A DNA stretch of 45,530 nucleotides, from assembly GCA_045594795.1 (NCBI GenBank), contig JAZNZF010000017.1:1-45530 (forward strand), read 5' to 3'. Of this stretch, positions 1 to 8,213 are shown piece by piece. Position numbers and translations under genes: made by a program. The notes under the pieces were generated by a model that made no database searches, was not told the origin of the DNA, and saw nothing but the letters and a program-made list of their open reading frames with translations. The DNA comes from UMGS1532 sp045594795 (GTDB taxonomy: Bacteria > Bacillota > Clostridia > Oscillospirales > Acutalibacteraceae). Numbering within the stretch: the stretch's first letter is position 1; each line of letters begins with the position of its first letter.

Positions 1-255
1 ATTGATACGGATACCTTGAACCACACCGGCAGAAGCGAGATAGGTTTCTTTTCGGGTAGTGGTTGAGCCGTATAACAAATGCCGCATCCTGCAGGCGATC
101 AGTTCGCTGCGTAATGCGGCATCGGTAGTCAGCATAGCGTAGTTGTCCGGATAGTTTTCTATATCCGTGTTTTCGATTGCACAAAGGGTATTGGATAACT
201 TTGTAATATCACCCTTTATGCTACCGATTCGTCGTGAAATGCTTGTTCTGTCCAA
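1..255 (-). CDS. Partial ICE-borne protein, 85 N-terminal residues
   Basis: This reading frame stays open from a TTG start at 255 to the window edge, so the C-terminus is missing. A strong AGGAGG at 261-266 sits five bases before the TTG and overlaps the stop codon of the preceding gene, which is what decides the start. The visible protein is hydrophilic and begins LDRTSISRRIGSIKGDI; it has no signal peptide or membrane segment. It continues the conjugation operon as a small cytoplasmic protein. I do not recognise the family and assign no function. Confidence 0.72.
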   Translation of the reverse strand, partial: MDRTSISRRIGSIKGDITKLSNTLCAIENTDIENYPDNYAMLTTDAALRSELIACRMRHLLYGSTTTRKETYLASAGVVQGIRIN

Positions 256-265
256 TACAGTCCTC

Positions 266-790
266 CTATTCTTGTTTGAAATATTGAATTGCACCGGTAT
301 CCATATCTACGGTGCAGTATGCTGTGACATCAGGTATGTTGAGCCGAGGAATCTGCTCACTGCTTTCTACAATGACAATGCGTTTTTCTGCATCGTCTGT
401 TTGCTGGGCAAGGGCGTGTTCAATCAATGTTTCATTGCCGGGTTCCACATAGATAACCTCGTAAAGTTCACCGTCTGCTATAAAAATCAGTTTTAGCGGG
501 AAATCGGTGGAAGAGTGGTAATCGGCTCGGTCAATGAAATCGGTTAACACCCAAATGGCTGCTATCATTTCATAATCGGCGGATGCTTGGGTGCCGTCGT
601 GATAGATAGGCATATTTTTGTCCTTGAAGATACGTCCTTGCTTTACAAAGAAAGAAAGGAGGTTGGCTATCTTATCTTCTTTTCCGGGGTACAACCGTAA
701 GAACTGATCGTGCCGAATGTAATGATAGGTAGTGATATTCCGAAGGATGTCAGCGGCTTCCTTGCCGTAAACTTGTTCTCTGGTTTTCAT
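266..790 (-). CDS. DUF5697-like ICE protein
   Basis: A soluble 174-residue protein with no signal peptide. The frame extends to 817, but the ATG at 788-790 (MKTREQVYG) has an AGGAGGT at 795-801 and is preferred. The first half (residues about 5-60) reads like a winged-helix fold, and the second half carries alternating hydrophobic strands. From memory it resembles the DUF5697 family, which accompanies VirB4 genes in clostridial conjugative elements; its role is unknown. It lies 74 bases downstream of the VirB4 gene and 10 bases before the next frame, so it is probably cotranscribed. A regulatory or accessory transfer role is inference only. Confidence 0.7.
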   Translation of the reverse strand: MKTREQVYGKEAADILRNITTYHYIRHDQFLRLYPGKEDKIANLLSFFVKQGRIFKDKNMPIYHDGTQASADYEMIAAIWVLTDFIDRADYHSSTDFPLKLIFIADGELYEVIYVEPGNETLIEHALAQQTDDAEKRIVIVESSEQIPRLNIPDVTAYCTVDMDTGAIQYFKQE

Positions 791-864
791 TTTTACCTCC
801 TTTCTACACGCAAACAATGCGTATTAAATTTGTAATAGGGCTTCTAATACGCAATAACTTCGTA

Positions 865-3828
865 TTAAGTAGGTATTACCGCTTTTTTCTGTTCGACCAA
901 CTCCTGTAACTCTCTGCGGTCGGTAGTGATAAGGCTTTTTTCCAAATCACTGCAGCGGAATTCTACCGTAATGTTGTTATTGTTGGTGCTGATAAGTCCG
1001 TTGCCACGTTCAAAGTGGGTGATTTCCATAACCTCTGCCTCAGACAGATGGAGAATGCTTTGCACACGCTGGGCTTCCTCGTCCTCAAGGTTGAGAACGA
1101 TTTTGGTCTTACAGTTGTTGATGATGCCTTTGCCGTATTTACCATCGTCAAGAGCGAAGAAGTCGTTTAAGTCCTGTGTTGCAAATACTGCGCTGCCGCC
1201 GTATCCTCTGATGATTTTTGCAATCTCCAGAACAAAGTTTGCGGCAAGTCTGTTTGCAGAGCCACCGATCAACGCCCAGCATTCGTCAATGAAGATGGTC
1301 TTTTCTACGGTACGGTTTTGTTTTGCCTTATCCCAAACATAGTCAAGGGCAACAAACATACCTGCGGTCAGCAGGTCACCTGACAGTTCGGAAATATCAA
1401 GCACGGTGTATTTGTTGTCCAGATTGACGTTGGTGCGTTGATTAAAGGTACTTGCCGAACCATGCACCAAGCGGTTAAGGATATTTGCCAGACGCTTGGT
1501 TTCGGGTGTTTGAATCAAAATGTCGTAAAGGTCGCCCAATATCGGCATATCCCTGTAATGTCCGGGGTAGTACGGATCTTCAAGGGACTCGTTATCGTGG
1601 GTAATGCCTTTATTGTTGTAGGTCTTGATAAGTGCTTCATCCAAAAGCTGACGTTCTTCGTGGTTCATATCGGGGATAAGCAAACTGAAGAAGATATGAA
1701 GCTGTTGGATTTTAGCGGCAAGCTCCGATTTTTCAATGGGAGCACCGTCAAGGAGTTCATCCACCGACCTATCAGTGGGGCGAATCTCCATTACATTGAT
1801 ACAGTTTTTTGACGCCGGCGAGATCTGAATGAACTCACCGCCTGTATTTCGGCAGGCACGTAAGAACTCGTGTCCTTTCAGCGGAGCAATGATGAATACC
1901 TGCGTACCTTTTCGCCTCATACGAAGTGCCATCAGCTGTAGTGTGAATGTCTTACCGGCGCCGCTGGTTCCCATAATGGAAATGTTGGCGTTCTTATACA
2001 CCATCGAATTAAAAATATCGACAATGACAAGGGAGTTATTATATTTGTTAACGCCCAACAGTATGCCGTTATCATCACTCAATTCGTAGGCGGTGAAAGG
2101 ATAGCAGCTTGCGGCACCGCTTGTCAGAACATTTCGTTTTGAACGCTCGTACAGGTGTTTTTCAAGGTTTGTCAACGGAAGTGCTGACAAAAAGCACTGT
2201 TCTTCACGGAACGAGCAAGTAACAATATTGAGGTCCTGGGACACAAGCAGTTTTCGCATTTCACGCTCACGCCACTCTAAATCTTCGGCAGTATCGGCGG
2301 TAATGGTAATGAGAATATTCATATAGTAGAAATCCTCATTGTTGGAAAGCCCGTCCTTCAGAAGATAACCGCTTCGGATAGCACCGTCCAGATCATCAAA
2401 GTCGCTGTTGGTATCGCTGGCTTCTTTGATTTTAGAACGGTTGATGCGAAGCTGTTGTCCGAGCTTATTTACCATACGCTCTTTCGGTTGCCGTGTGAGA
2501 AACAAGTCAATGTCAATTCCATCACCGGCATTGACGAGCAAACTGAGCCAACCTGCAGCTACTTGAGTTTTATATCCAAAGGAAGGTATCAGCAGGTAGG
2601 ATTGATACTGCCCATCCACACAAATATATCGTCCGTGCGTAAAATCCAGCGTTTCGGGAGCAAAGAACTCCGTACACGGAATGGCGTTTGTATCTTTCCC
2701 AGCTGCGATGTATTTGGATACAACATCTTGCACCCTTTGGGGTAGTGGTATATCGGAACTGGCCTGTCGGCAGAGAATGTTATACAGCACGTCCACCGTA
2801 AATTCATCCTCGTTTTCAGGCATCAGCACTTCGTTACCACATTGTTTTAGGTAGTTCGCCGCTGTTCTTGCGGCAATCTGCAGAGATGCGATTGCATCTG
2901 CCTCTTCATTTGCACCACGCCTTCCTAACTGCTCGTATTCAAAGGCAACAAAGAAACGGCGGGTAGTTGCTTCACGGGAGCCGATGCGGTTAATGAGCTG
3001 CAGATAGTCCTCTTGCAACATTCGGCAGTTCGGATCTTCCTCGGTAGCCATCTCTCTGCGAACGATTTCCGTGTGTTTATTCAAGTCTGCACGCTTTGTC
3101 AGCACCTTGAACTGTATCTTGACCGGACTGATTTTCAGATAACTGATGAACGAGTAAATAATACTTCGCTGTTCACGGGCACTCCTTAATAAGAAGTTGA
3201 TAGGAATGACCTCAATTATCTTGATGTATCGGTGGTCTTTGGTGTAGATGATGCCGTTAGCAATCTTTTCGATTGGCAGGTATTCAGCTACGGGATTGAG
3301 AAAGGGAGACTCCACCTTGTTTCTGCGGCGTGTCTTTTCTTTCTTAGGCTTTTCCTGTTTCTTAGGCTTTTCATCCTGTTTTTTCTTTGCTGACCGTTTG
3401 CGGATAACACCTGCAATTTCGGAAAGCATAGATTCGTTTTCCTCGGCAGGTTTTTCCGCCCTTTTGGGTTTTGCTTTTTCCTTTTGCTTCTTTTCTTTTT
3501 TGGGCTTATCTTTCTTTTTGGGTTCAGTCTTGCCGATGACACGGCGATTGCCAAGCCATTTGAAAAAAGCAATGATATAAGCGGAAAGAGGTTCACCGGC
3601 AACCCCCATCAGTGCAAACAAACCAAGGGGTAATGCGGTCAAACAAAGGATAATAATACGGGCGGTCAGCGAAACGTCGATAGAGAAAACCGGCACGCCC
3701 ACAGAAACTGCGAGTATGCCGGCCTCGATCACATTTCGTATTTTGAACATTCCACCGAAAAGAGTTCCGCCCTCTATAAAATTCGGAGGAATGATATATG
3801 TGTCGTGTTGCTCACTTTTTTTATTCAT
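865..3828 (-). CDS. Conjugation ATPase VirB4 (CD1110-like) with fused PrgI-type N-terminus
   Basis: The energising ATPase of the ICE type IV secretion system, acting at the inner face of the membrane. The protein is 987 residues. Residues 1 to about 100 hold two hydrophobic segments and resemble PrgI-family membrane proteins, which are often a separate gene just ahead of VirB4. A Lys/Glu-rich linker of roughly 70 residues follows. The VirB4 part has Walker A GTSGAGKT at about 620-627 and Walker B FIDEC at about 846-850. The frame could begin at TTG 3831, but AAGGAGG at 3834-3840 is only two bases from it and five from ATG 3828, so ATG is chosen. The start overlaps the end of the small gene upstream by eight bases, implying translational coupling. 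Confidence 0.93.
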   Translation of the reverse strand: MNKKSEQHDTYIIPPNFIEGGTLFGGMFKIRNVIEAGILAVSVGVPVFSIDVSLTARIIILCLTALPLGLFALMGVAGEPLSAYIIAFFKWLGNRRVIGKTEPKKKDKPKKEKKQKEKAKPKRAEKPAEENESMLSEIAGVIRKRSAKKKQDEKPKKQEKPKKEKTRRRNKVESPFLNPVAEYLPIEKIANGIIYTKDHRYIKIIEVIPINFLLRSAREQRSIIYSFISYLKISPVKIQFKVLTKRADLNKHTEIVRREMATEEDPNCRMLQEDYLQLINRIGSREATTRRFFVAFEYEQLGRRGANEEADAIASLQIAARTAANYLKQCGNEVLMPENEDEFTVDVLYNILCRQASSDIPLPQRVQDVVSKYIAAGKDTNAIPCTEFFAPETLDFTHGRYICVDGQYQSYLLIPSFGYKTQVAAGWLSLLVNAGDGIDIDLFLTRQPKERMVNKLGQQLRINRSKIKEASDTNSDFDDLDGAIRSGYLLKDGLSNNEDFYYMNILITITADTAEDLEWREREMRKLLVSQDLNIVTCSFREEQCFLSALPLTNLEKHLYERSKRNVLTSGAASCYPFTAYELSDDNGILLGVNKYNNSLVIVDIFNSMVYKNANISIMGTSGAGKTFTLQLMALRMRRKGTQVFIIAPLKGHEFLRACRNTGGEFIQISPASKNCINVMEIRPTDRSVDELLDGAPIEKSELAAKIQQLHIFFSLLIPDMNHEERQLLDEALIKTYNNKGITHDNESLEDPYYPGHYRDMPILGDLYDILIQTPETKRLANILNRLVHGSASTFNQRTNVNLDNKYTVLDISELSGDLLTAGMFVALDYVWDKAKQNRTVEKTIFIDECWALIGGSANRLAANFVLEIAKIIRGYGGSAVFATQDLNDFFALDDGKYGKGIINNCKTKIVLNLEDEEAQRVQSILHLSEAEVMEITHFERGNGLISTNNNNITVEFRCSDLEKSLITTDRRELQELVEQKKAVIPT

Positions 3829-3970
3829 CAAAGCCTCCTTCTTGTTTCTTTCGCTCTTGTTCCAGCTGTTTATATTCTGCTACGGAGTCATCTCTGTTTA
3901 TCTGAAACATGCACATAAACACAATTCCGCAGCAGGCGCCGATAGCGAAAATAATGATGTCGTTTACCAT
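3821..3970 (-). CDS. Small DUF3789-like membrane protein
   Basis: A 49-residue protein. It starts at ATG 3968-3970 with a GAGGT-like ribosome site, and ends in a TAA at 3821-3823 that overlaps the first eight bases of the VirB4 gene. One transmembrane helix fills residues 3-23 (IIIFAIGACCGIVFMCMF), followed by a charged Gln/Glu/Lys-rich tail. Size, topology and position just ahead of VirB4 match the tiny DUF3789 proteins of clostridial conjugative elements; the family name is from memory. It may help seat VirB4 at the membrane, which is inference. The stretch between 3829 and 3991 would be empty without it. Confidence 0.75.
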   Translation of the reverse strand: MVNDIIIFAIGACCGIVFMCMFQINRDDSVAEYKQLEQERKKQEGGFDE

Positions 3971-3991
3971 GCGAACTAACCTCGAAAATAA

Positions 3992-5398
3992 TTATCCTAT
4001 AATCCAGAAAGGTCCTCCCGCACCGGCATGGGTACTTGCTTCATTCAAAATGATGGACAAATCCCATTCCATACCGCTTCGGTCATAGCTTGCCGGATCT
4101 GCAACGAGAATCTTTCCATCCTTAACGCCACGCAGTACGATAAAATGTCCGGAATTAGTAAAATGCCCTTTGAGCATAATTGCTACCACCAGTTTGCCGT
4201 CTGCCAGAGCGTCAACGATTCTTTGGCCTTCTGATGCAGAGCAACCCTCCACTGGTAACCCCCACGCTTCAGCAGCGGCAGGGATAAGGGCGTGGTAGGA
4301 ACCGCTTTTGGAACACCAGTAGCCGTTTTCATACGACCATCTTGCCATTTGTATAGGGTCAACAGTCTCATTTGTCAAAGAGGACACCACGATTGACATA
4401 GCCGTAGGTCCACACCCGTAGCCGCCGATATGGTCTGTGCCATACGGCTGATTGGCATACCGTTCATCCAACTGATTGAAATAGACAACCTCGGTCTGAC
4501 CGTCTGTGAAACGGACATTGCCGAGAGAAGTAATTGTTGTGTACCCATCGGGAAGCCCCTGGAACATACTGTCACCGAGGAACAAGCTGAGATTATATGC
4601 GTAATCGTCAGCAAGTTCTATCTGCTCGGCGGTAAGGTGAAACACCTCGTCAGCAAAATAGGCTTCTCCGTTGTAGGAAACGGTATAAACAATCCAGTTT
4701 TCTACGGTGGTTGTTACGGTTTCCACTTCGGTTTCTTCTCCGGTGGTTGCATCCACAGTTACCGTAACTGTTACGGTCTCTACTAAGCGTTCTTCTTCCT
4801 TTTTTGTGTAGGAATAAAGTTTGTCTTTGCCCTGACGGAGCATATTTTCCATATCCGAAACGGAAATGGTCGTATAATCTTCGCTTTTGGCTGCACAGTA
4901 TTGACCGACAAATAGATTTGCGTTAAAGTTTGGCGAGCTTTCGTGGGGATTGATAATCTCCATTCCGTCCGCCGTACAGTTGGCGTAGTCGTTTTCGATT
5001 GCCTGGAGCGTACCCGCCATACCTTCTGATAGCACCGTGCTGACAGCGGTTGATATTTCTGTCAGGTTGGTGTCGATTGCCACACTGCTGTTTACAATCG
5101 GTGTGCTTGGATCTGCAGGTGAATGGGAGCTACCGAAGCCCCCAAAAATCACCGATGGAAGCATACACAGTATGATAATCGGAATCATAAGCAAGGCGGT
5201 TGCTGCTATTAAGACTTTAGTAAGGAATTTTCTGTTTTCCCAAGCAAAGCCTGCAACCGCACCCCAGACACCGCCGGCAGCCGCACCTTTGGCGGCACCG
5301 GCGATGGCTTTACCCGTTTTAACTGCGCCACGTACAAATTGTGCTGCTTGAGCACCTTTCTGCAACGGTTCAGCAATAGGTCGGCTGTTTTCCGCCAT
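3992..5398 (-). CDS. Transfer-associated membrane-anchored C39-like peptidase
   Basis: A 468-residue protein occupying the place of the wall-hydrolase gene of the transfer operon. Residues about 1-55 are a basic, Ala/Gly-rich cytoplasmic stretch. Residues about 58-90 form a hydrophobic segment that would put the rest outside the membrane. A middle region of about 230 residues is rich in Thr, Val and Glu. The C-terminal domain has the papain-like C39 layout: Cys329 in GYGCGPTAMS, His418 in NSGHFIVL and Asp434 in VADPAS. It likely cuts peptide bonds in peptidoglycan or in a pilus component during transfer. Its ATG shares one base with the upstream stop (TAATG at 5396-5400). Confidence 0.85.
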   Translation of the reverse strand: MAENSRPIAEPLQKGAQAAQFVRGAVKTGKAIAGAAKGAAAGGVWGAVAGFAWENRKFLTKVLIAATALLMIPIIILCMLPSVIFGGFGSSHSPADPSTPIVNSSVAIDTNLTEISTAVSTVLSEGMAGTLQAIENDYANCTADGMEIINPHESSPNFNANLFVGQYCAAKSEDYTTISVSDMENMLRQGKDKLYSYTKKEEERLVETVTVTVTVDATTGEETEVETVTTTVENWIVYTVSYNGEAYFADEVFHLTAEQIELADDYAYNLSLFLGDSMFQGLPDGYTTITSLGNVRFTDGQTEVVYFNQLDERYANQPYGTDHIGGYGCGPTAMSIVVSSLTNETVDPIQMARWSYENGYWCSKSGSYHALIPAAAEAWGLPVEGCSASEGQRIVDALADGKLVVAIMLKGHFTNSGHFIVLRGVKDGKILVADPASYDRSGMEWDLSIILNEASTHAGAGGPFWIIG

Positions 5399-6315
5399 TA
5401 GATCCTATCCTTTCGAGGTGGAGCTTTTGGCAGTTTCTTAACGATACTCTCGTTATACGCCACCGAGCCGTCATCGGCTTTATACGGCTTACGCTCTACG
5501 GTATCCGTTGCATATTGCTTATACCAAGAGGTGCCGTCAGCAGCAGTAACGGTCGTATAGTCGCCTTCAGGTGGCATATATTGGTCGGCGTGGTACATTC
5601 CCATTGCAATGCCTTCGGGATGCTCGGCAGTTGTTTCTGTAGCAAAGATATGACCGCCGCCGATCTCCACGTTGGAGAAAGAAGGCACATCCTCTGCATC
5701 GGGACCAAGTGCCGTATATCCCATATAGGACATTAGAGAGTCCGCAGCTTTTTCGCCGGAGATTGTTCCGGTCGAAGAAATACTGCCTGTTGCAATTTTG
5801 CCGATCACAGAATTGGCAAAACCACCGCCTTTGCCAAGGGATGAATTAAACGCCATACCACCGAGACCTCCGCTTTTGGAGCCGTTTGCATTACCGATAG
5901 CGTTATTAGTAACTTTCCGATTGACAACACCGGACAGACCGCCTTTGAGGAAGGTGTTTCCACCTCCACCGCCGCCGGACGAGCCACCGCCTCCGCCACC
6001 GCGTCCTCCCATAAAGGATTTTGCCATACCAACGCCACGCATAGCAATCAGTGCTTCGGTGAGCATTGAGCCACCGGTATGACCGACGTTGATACCAAGA
6101 GAGGACATAAAGCTGTCGATTTTCTGCGATACCTTCAGAAAGGCAATCGCACACAGAAACCAGACGAAAATGTTTCCGGTCACCGCTTCTTTACCGACAG
6201 CATTGACCTGATCCTGCACTTCGCTTTCTGTCAAGGCAAAAGCAGGAACGGTTGTAAGTGAGACCATCATAACAATGACAGCCAGAGTTATGAGTATTCT
6301 GTATCTGCGTTTCAT
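5398..6315 (-). CDS. ICE transfer protein with signal/membrane segments and a glycine-rich core
   Basis: A 305-residue protein. Residues 1-27 look like a signal peptide or signal anchor ending in VPAFA; a second hydrophobic segment lies near residues 46-65. From about 95 to 190 the chain is dominated by Gly, Ser and Asn, with long polyglycine runs, suggesting a flexible surface or channel-lining region. The last 100 residues are polar. It lies between the VirB6-like and C39-like genes and is presumably a membrane subunit of the mating channel. I do not recognise a named domain. The Gly-rich coding sequence produces the false proline-rich frame on the other strand. Confidence 0.75.
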   Translation of the reverse strand: MKRRYRILITLAVIVMMVSLTTVPAFALTESEVQDQVNAVGKEAVTGNIFVWFLCAIAFLKVSQKIDSFMSSLGINVGHTGGSMLTEALIAMRGVGMAKSFMGGRGGGGGGSSGGGGGGNTFLKGGLSGVVNRKVTNNAIGNANGSKSGGLGGMAFNSSLGKGGGFANSVIGKIATGSISSTGTISGEKAADSLMSYMGYTALGPDAEDVPSFSNVEIGGGHIFATETTAEHPEGIAMGMYHADQYMPPEGDYTTVTAADGTSWYKQYATDTVERKPYKADDGSVAYNESIVKKLPKAPPRKDRI

Positions 6316-6324
6316 CGTTCCTCC

Positions 6325-7035
6325 TTATAGTGCCAAGGGATTTGAGAGGAATTGTCCCACCATACTGGTGAAAAGTCTCAGACACCAAGCGTTCATAAGG
6401 AGCAGGAAAACCTGACCGCCGAACATTCGGCACCAACTCTTAAAAATGTTGGAAGTGGTCTGAGATGCCCCCATTGCAAATGCTACGGGTGCGGTATATA
6501 CCAACACACCGAGCAGAACATATCGTTCAGCTGCTTCAAACAGCAGTTTGATATAGTTCCACGCCAGGATAAGCATAAGGATCAAAGCAATCAAAGATAC
6601 CGTTCCGCTTGCACAAACGCCGAGTATCGTCAAAAAGACGGAGTTGAAACTTGCAAAGTCAAGCGGAGGAAGCTCTGAATTGAGAATCCAGTTGTATGGG
6701 GTTCCTCCAATGTTCAAAATAATGTCTACGATTTGGTCTGCAAAGTAAGCCAGCAGAATAAAGAGAACAGAACGGATGGAAAGTTTTACGGGGTCTTCTG
6801 CTTCAATACCTGCAGAAAGTCCGTAATTCTTAAATAGCTGCCACACCCAATTCAAAAGGATAAGTCCGATTGCCAAAGCGACAAAGATTTTATACATCGT
6901 CTCTGCAGCAGGAAAATATCTCGTGAAGGTGTTCATATTACAGCCAAGTGCGCCCAAAACTGATGTGTTGATAAGGTTCAATCCGTTCATGACCTGTTCT
7001 GCGATCCACTCTACAATTCCGTCGAGTATGCCCAC
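6325..7035 (-). CDS. VirB6/TrbL-like polytopic membrane protein
   Basis: A 236-residue integral membrane protein with about five or six hydrophobic helices: near residues 48-65, 88-110, 125-155, 165-190 and 205-225. It begins MGILDGIVEWIAEQVMNGLN, the amphipathic N-terminus usual for TrbL/VirB6-like proteins of clostridial conjugative elements (CD1112-like, from memory). It would form the inner-membrane channel of the mating apparatus. The stop is nine bases before the next gene and the start is 33 bases after the VirB2-like gene, inside the operon. AGGAGG at 7042-7047 supports ATG 7033-7035. Confidence 0.85.
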   Translation of the reverse strand: MGILDGIVEWIAEQVMNGLNLINTSVLGALGCNMNTFTRYFPAAETMYKIFVALAIGLILLNWVWQLFKNYGLSAGIEAEDPVKLSIRSVLFILLAYFADQIVDIILNIGGTPYNWILNSELPPLDFASFNSVFLTILGVCASGTVSLIALILMLILAWNYIKLLFEAAERYVLLGVLVYTAPVAFAMGASQTTSNIFKSWCRMFGGQVFLLLMNAWCLRLFTSMVGQFLSNPLAL

Positions 7036-7068
7036 AGCATCAGCCTCCTTTCTACCGGACGGTTAAAC

Positions 7069-7458
7069 CTAACCGTTCCACTTACCGTCGGAGAAGAAAG
7101 GTGTGATGTAAGCCATAATGAAGCCCAGACCGTTAAGAATTGCCCACGTAATAATAATTCGTTTCAGCCAGGCACGGGATTCATCTACCGTTCTGCCGGA
7201 CTTAGAGAAGTTCATCATCAGCAGAGCAATAGAAGCGGTTACGACTGCGGCAATGGTGGAAATGAGAAGAACTTGGTTATACACATCCTTCATGATCTCC
7301 GTTGCCTTTTCCCATACTGTCGGCGCCGCAAACACCTGTGTTGCACTGCCGGCCAGCATCGTAACGCAGAGGAAGCCGGTAAAAAGAAAACGCCCCCAAT
7401 CAATATGGCGGCGTTCCTTCTGCGGCTTCGGCTTTGTGGTTTTAAGTTGATTTTTCAC
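7069..7458 (-). CDS. VirB2/TrbC-like small membrane subunit (Maff2-like position)
   Basis: A 129-residue protein and first structural gene after the transfer-operon promoter. The open frame continues upstream to 7665, but the GTG at 7456-7458 is preceded by AAGGAGGT (7464-7471) at five bases and is the credible start; the upstream part is a regulatory leader. Residues 1-20 are basic, 21-44 form a signal-like hydrophobic segment ending in VFAAP, and two helices follow near 65-85 and 105-120. This plan fits a VirB2/TrbC pilin-type subunit of the conjugation machine. The exact family is not certain. Confidence 0.8.
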   Translation of the reverse strand: MKNQLKTTKPKPQKERRHIDWGRFLFTGFLCVTMLAGSATQVFAAPTVWEKATEIMKDVYNQVLLISTIAAVVTASIALLMMNFSKSGRTVDESRAWLKRIIITWAILNGLGFIMAYITPFFSDGKWNG

Positions 7459-7472
7459 TGTGTACCTCCTTG

Positions 7473-7507
7473 AAAAAAAGACTAAACCGCCCTTGAGAAT
7501 AGGACGG
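7473..7507 (-). terminator. Second leader terminator before the transfer genes
   Basis: On the minus strand CCGTCC (7502-7507) pairs with GGGCGG (7487-7492), one G-U pair included, around a nine-base loop. The RNA then reads UUUAGUC and seven U (7473-7479). It lies just upstream of the ribosome site of the VirB2-like gene, so termination here would silence the whole transfer operon. Confidence 0.6.
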
Positions 7508-7604
7508 CTTGTGGTTGCTTTGCCGATTTCGGGCAACAAAAAAACACCATCACAAAAAATGGTGTTGATATCGCCCGGTCGGCACTTGATACAGTTTTGA
7601 GCAT
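7482..7604 (-). CDS. Candidate 40-residue leader peptide spanning both leader terminators
   Basis: From ATG 7602-7604 to TAG 7482-7484 there is an open frame of 40 codons, beginning MLKTVSSADRAISTPFF and ending SRAV. It runs through both terminator hairpins and stops 12 bases before the ribosome site of the VirB2-like gene. The ATG lies at the predicted transcription start, so translation would have to be leaderless or begin inside the frame; no ribosome site is visible. Whether it is translated is unknown, but the geometry is that of an attenuator peptide whose ribosomes would open the terminators. Confidence 0.4.
   Translation of the reverse strand: MLKTVSSADRAISTPFFVMVFFCCPKSAKQPQAVLFSRAV
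7538..7566 (-). terminator. First leader terminator before the transfer genes
   Basis: An eight-base perfect stem, AACACCAT (7559-7566) with ATGGTGTT (7543-7550), has an eight-base loop and runs into a U-tract at 7538-7542. CGGGC and GCCCG flank it and could add an outer stem. It lies about 35 bases after the predicted transcription start and about 80 bases before the first transfer gene, so it looks like an attenuator and not the end of the upstream gene. Confidence 0.75.
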
Positions 7605-7608
7605 ACAC

Positions 7609-7637
7609 ATTATACCACATATGGAATTGCGGTGCAA
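7609..7637 (-). promoter_or_regulatory. Promoter of the ICE transfer operon
   Basis: On the minus strand a TTGCAC -35 box (7632-7637) and a perfect TATAAT -10 box (7609-7614) are separated by 17 bases. Transcription would start near 7602 and give a leader of about 145 bases before the GTG of the VirB2-like gene. The promoter sits in the gap after the control gene that ends at 7689. Confidence 0.75.
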
Positions 7638-7688
7638 TCGCAAAACCCTGCCAATGTACTGCCACTTACCGCCGATTTACTGCCACAT

Positions 7689-8210
7689 TCACTTTTCAGG
7701 GAAAAATTGCTCTAAAAGACTCAAGCTATCCTGAGAAGTATAGCCCCACAAGATTGAAGAGAGAGCTTCGATGGCATTCTTTCGTCTGCGGAAAAAGGTA
7801 CGTTGGCTGATATCCGAAATATGCGGTCTTACCATCTCAATGATTTCATCCACACTTCGGTACTGTTGGGGAGACAGATAACTGTAGTAGAGCAGCCAAT
7901 AGTACATTTCTCCGTATTTGTGCTTGTTTCGCATAATGTTTACCGAGGTTTCCAATAGTTTGAGCATTTGATAGCTTTTCTCAATGCTTCGAGCCTGTTC
8001 TTCAATGCCGTTATCACTGAAATCCACGCCGGCAATGTAGATCGACTCCAAGAAATCTTCAATGCTGCTACCAATTTCCATCTGGAAACGTCGTTTGACC
8101 TGCTGTACCGATAATTCAAGCCCCCACACCACATCCCTATATTTTCTAAGCAGGAGCCAAGTGTCGTGATATTTCGGGTTCTCCGGTATCTGTTCGGTTT
8201 GCTTTTTCAT
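7689..8210 (-). CDS. ICE-borne protein with sigma-region-4-like C-terminal helix-turn-helix
   Basis: A 173-residue soluble, helix-rich protein. Residues about 120-150 (SVDEIIEMVRPHISDISQRT then FFRRRKNAIEAL) read like a helix-turn-helix of the sigma-region-4 or ArpU/RinA kind. The N-terminal 110 residues are predicted helices without a recognised motif. It begins three bases after the stop of the preceding winged-helix gene, so the two are a unit, and it lies immediately before the transfer-operon promoter. A role in switching on transfer transcription is inference. It has no signal peptide or membrane segment. Confidence 0.7.
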   Translation of the reverse strand: MKKQTEQIPENPKYHDTWLLLRKYRDVVWGLELSVQQVKRRFQMEIGSSIEDFLESIYIAGVDFSDNGIEEQARSIEKSYQMLKLLETSVNIMRNKHKYGEMYYWLLYYSYLSPQQYRSVDEIIEMVRPHISDISQRTFFRRRKNAIEALSSILWGYTSQDSLSLLEQFFPEK

Positions 8211-8213
8211 TCA

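Noticed and set aside
167..496. 109-residue plus-strand frame at the left edge
   Set aside because: It lies antisense to two well-supported minus-strand genes with good ribosome sites.
5798..6082. Proline-rich plus-strand frame
   Set aside because: It is the mirror of the glycine-rich coding region on the minus strand.
7459..7665. N-terminal extension of the VirB2-like protein
   Set aside because: It would read through the promoter and both terminators; the GTG with AAGGAGGT is far better.
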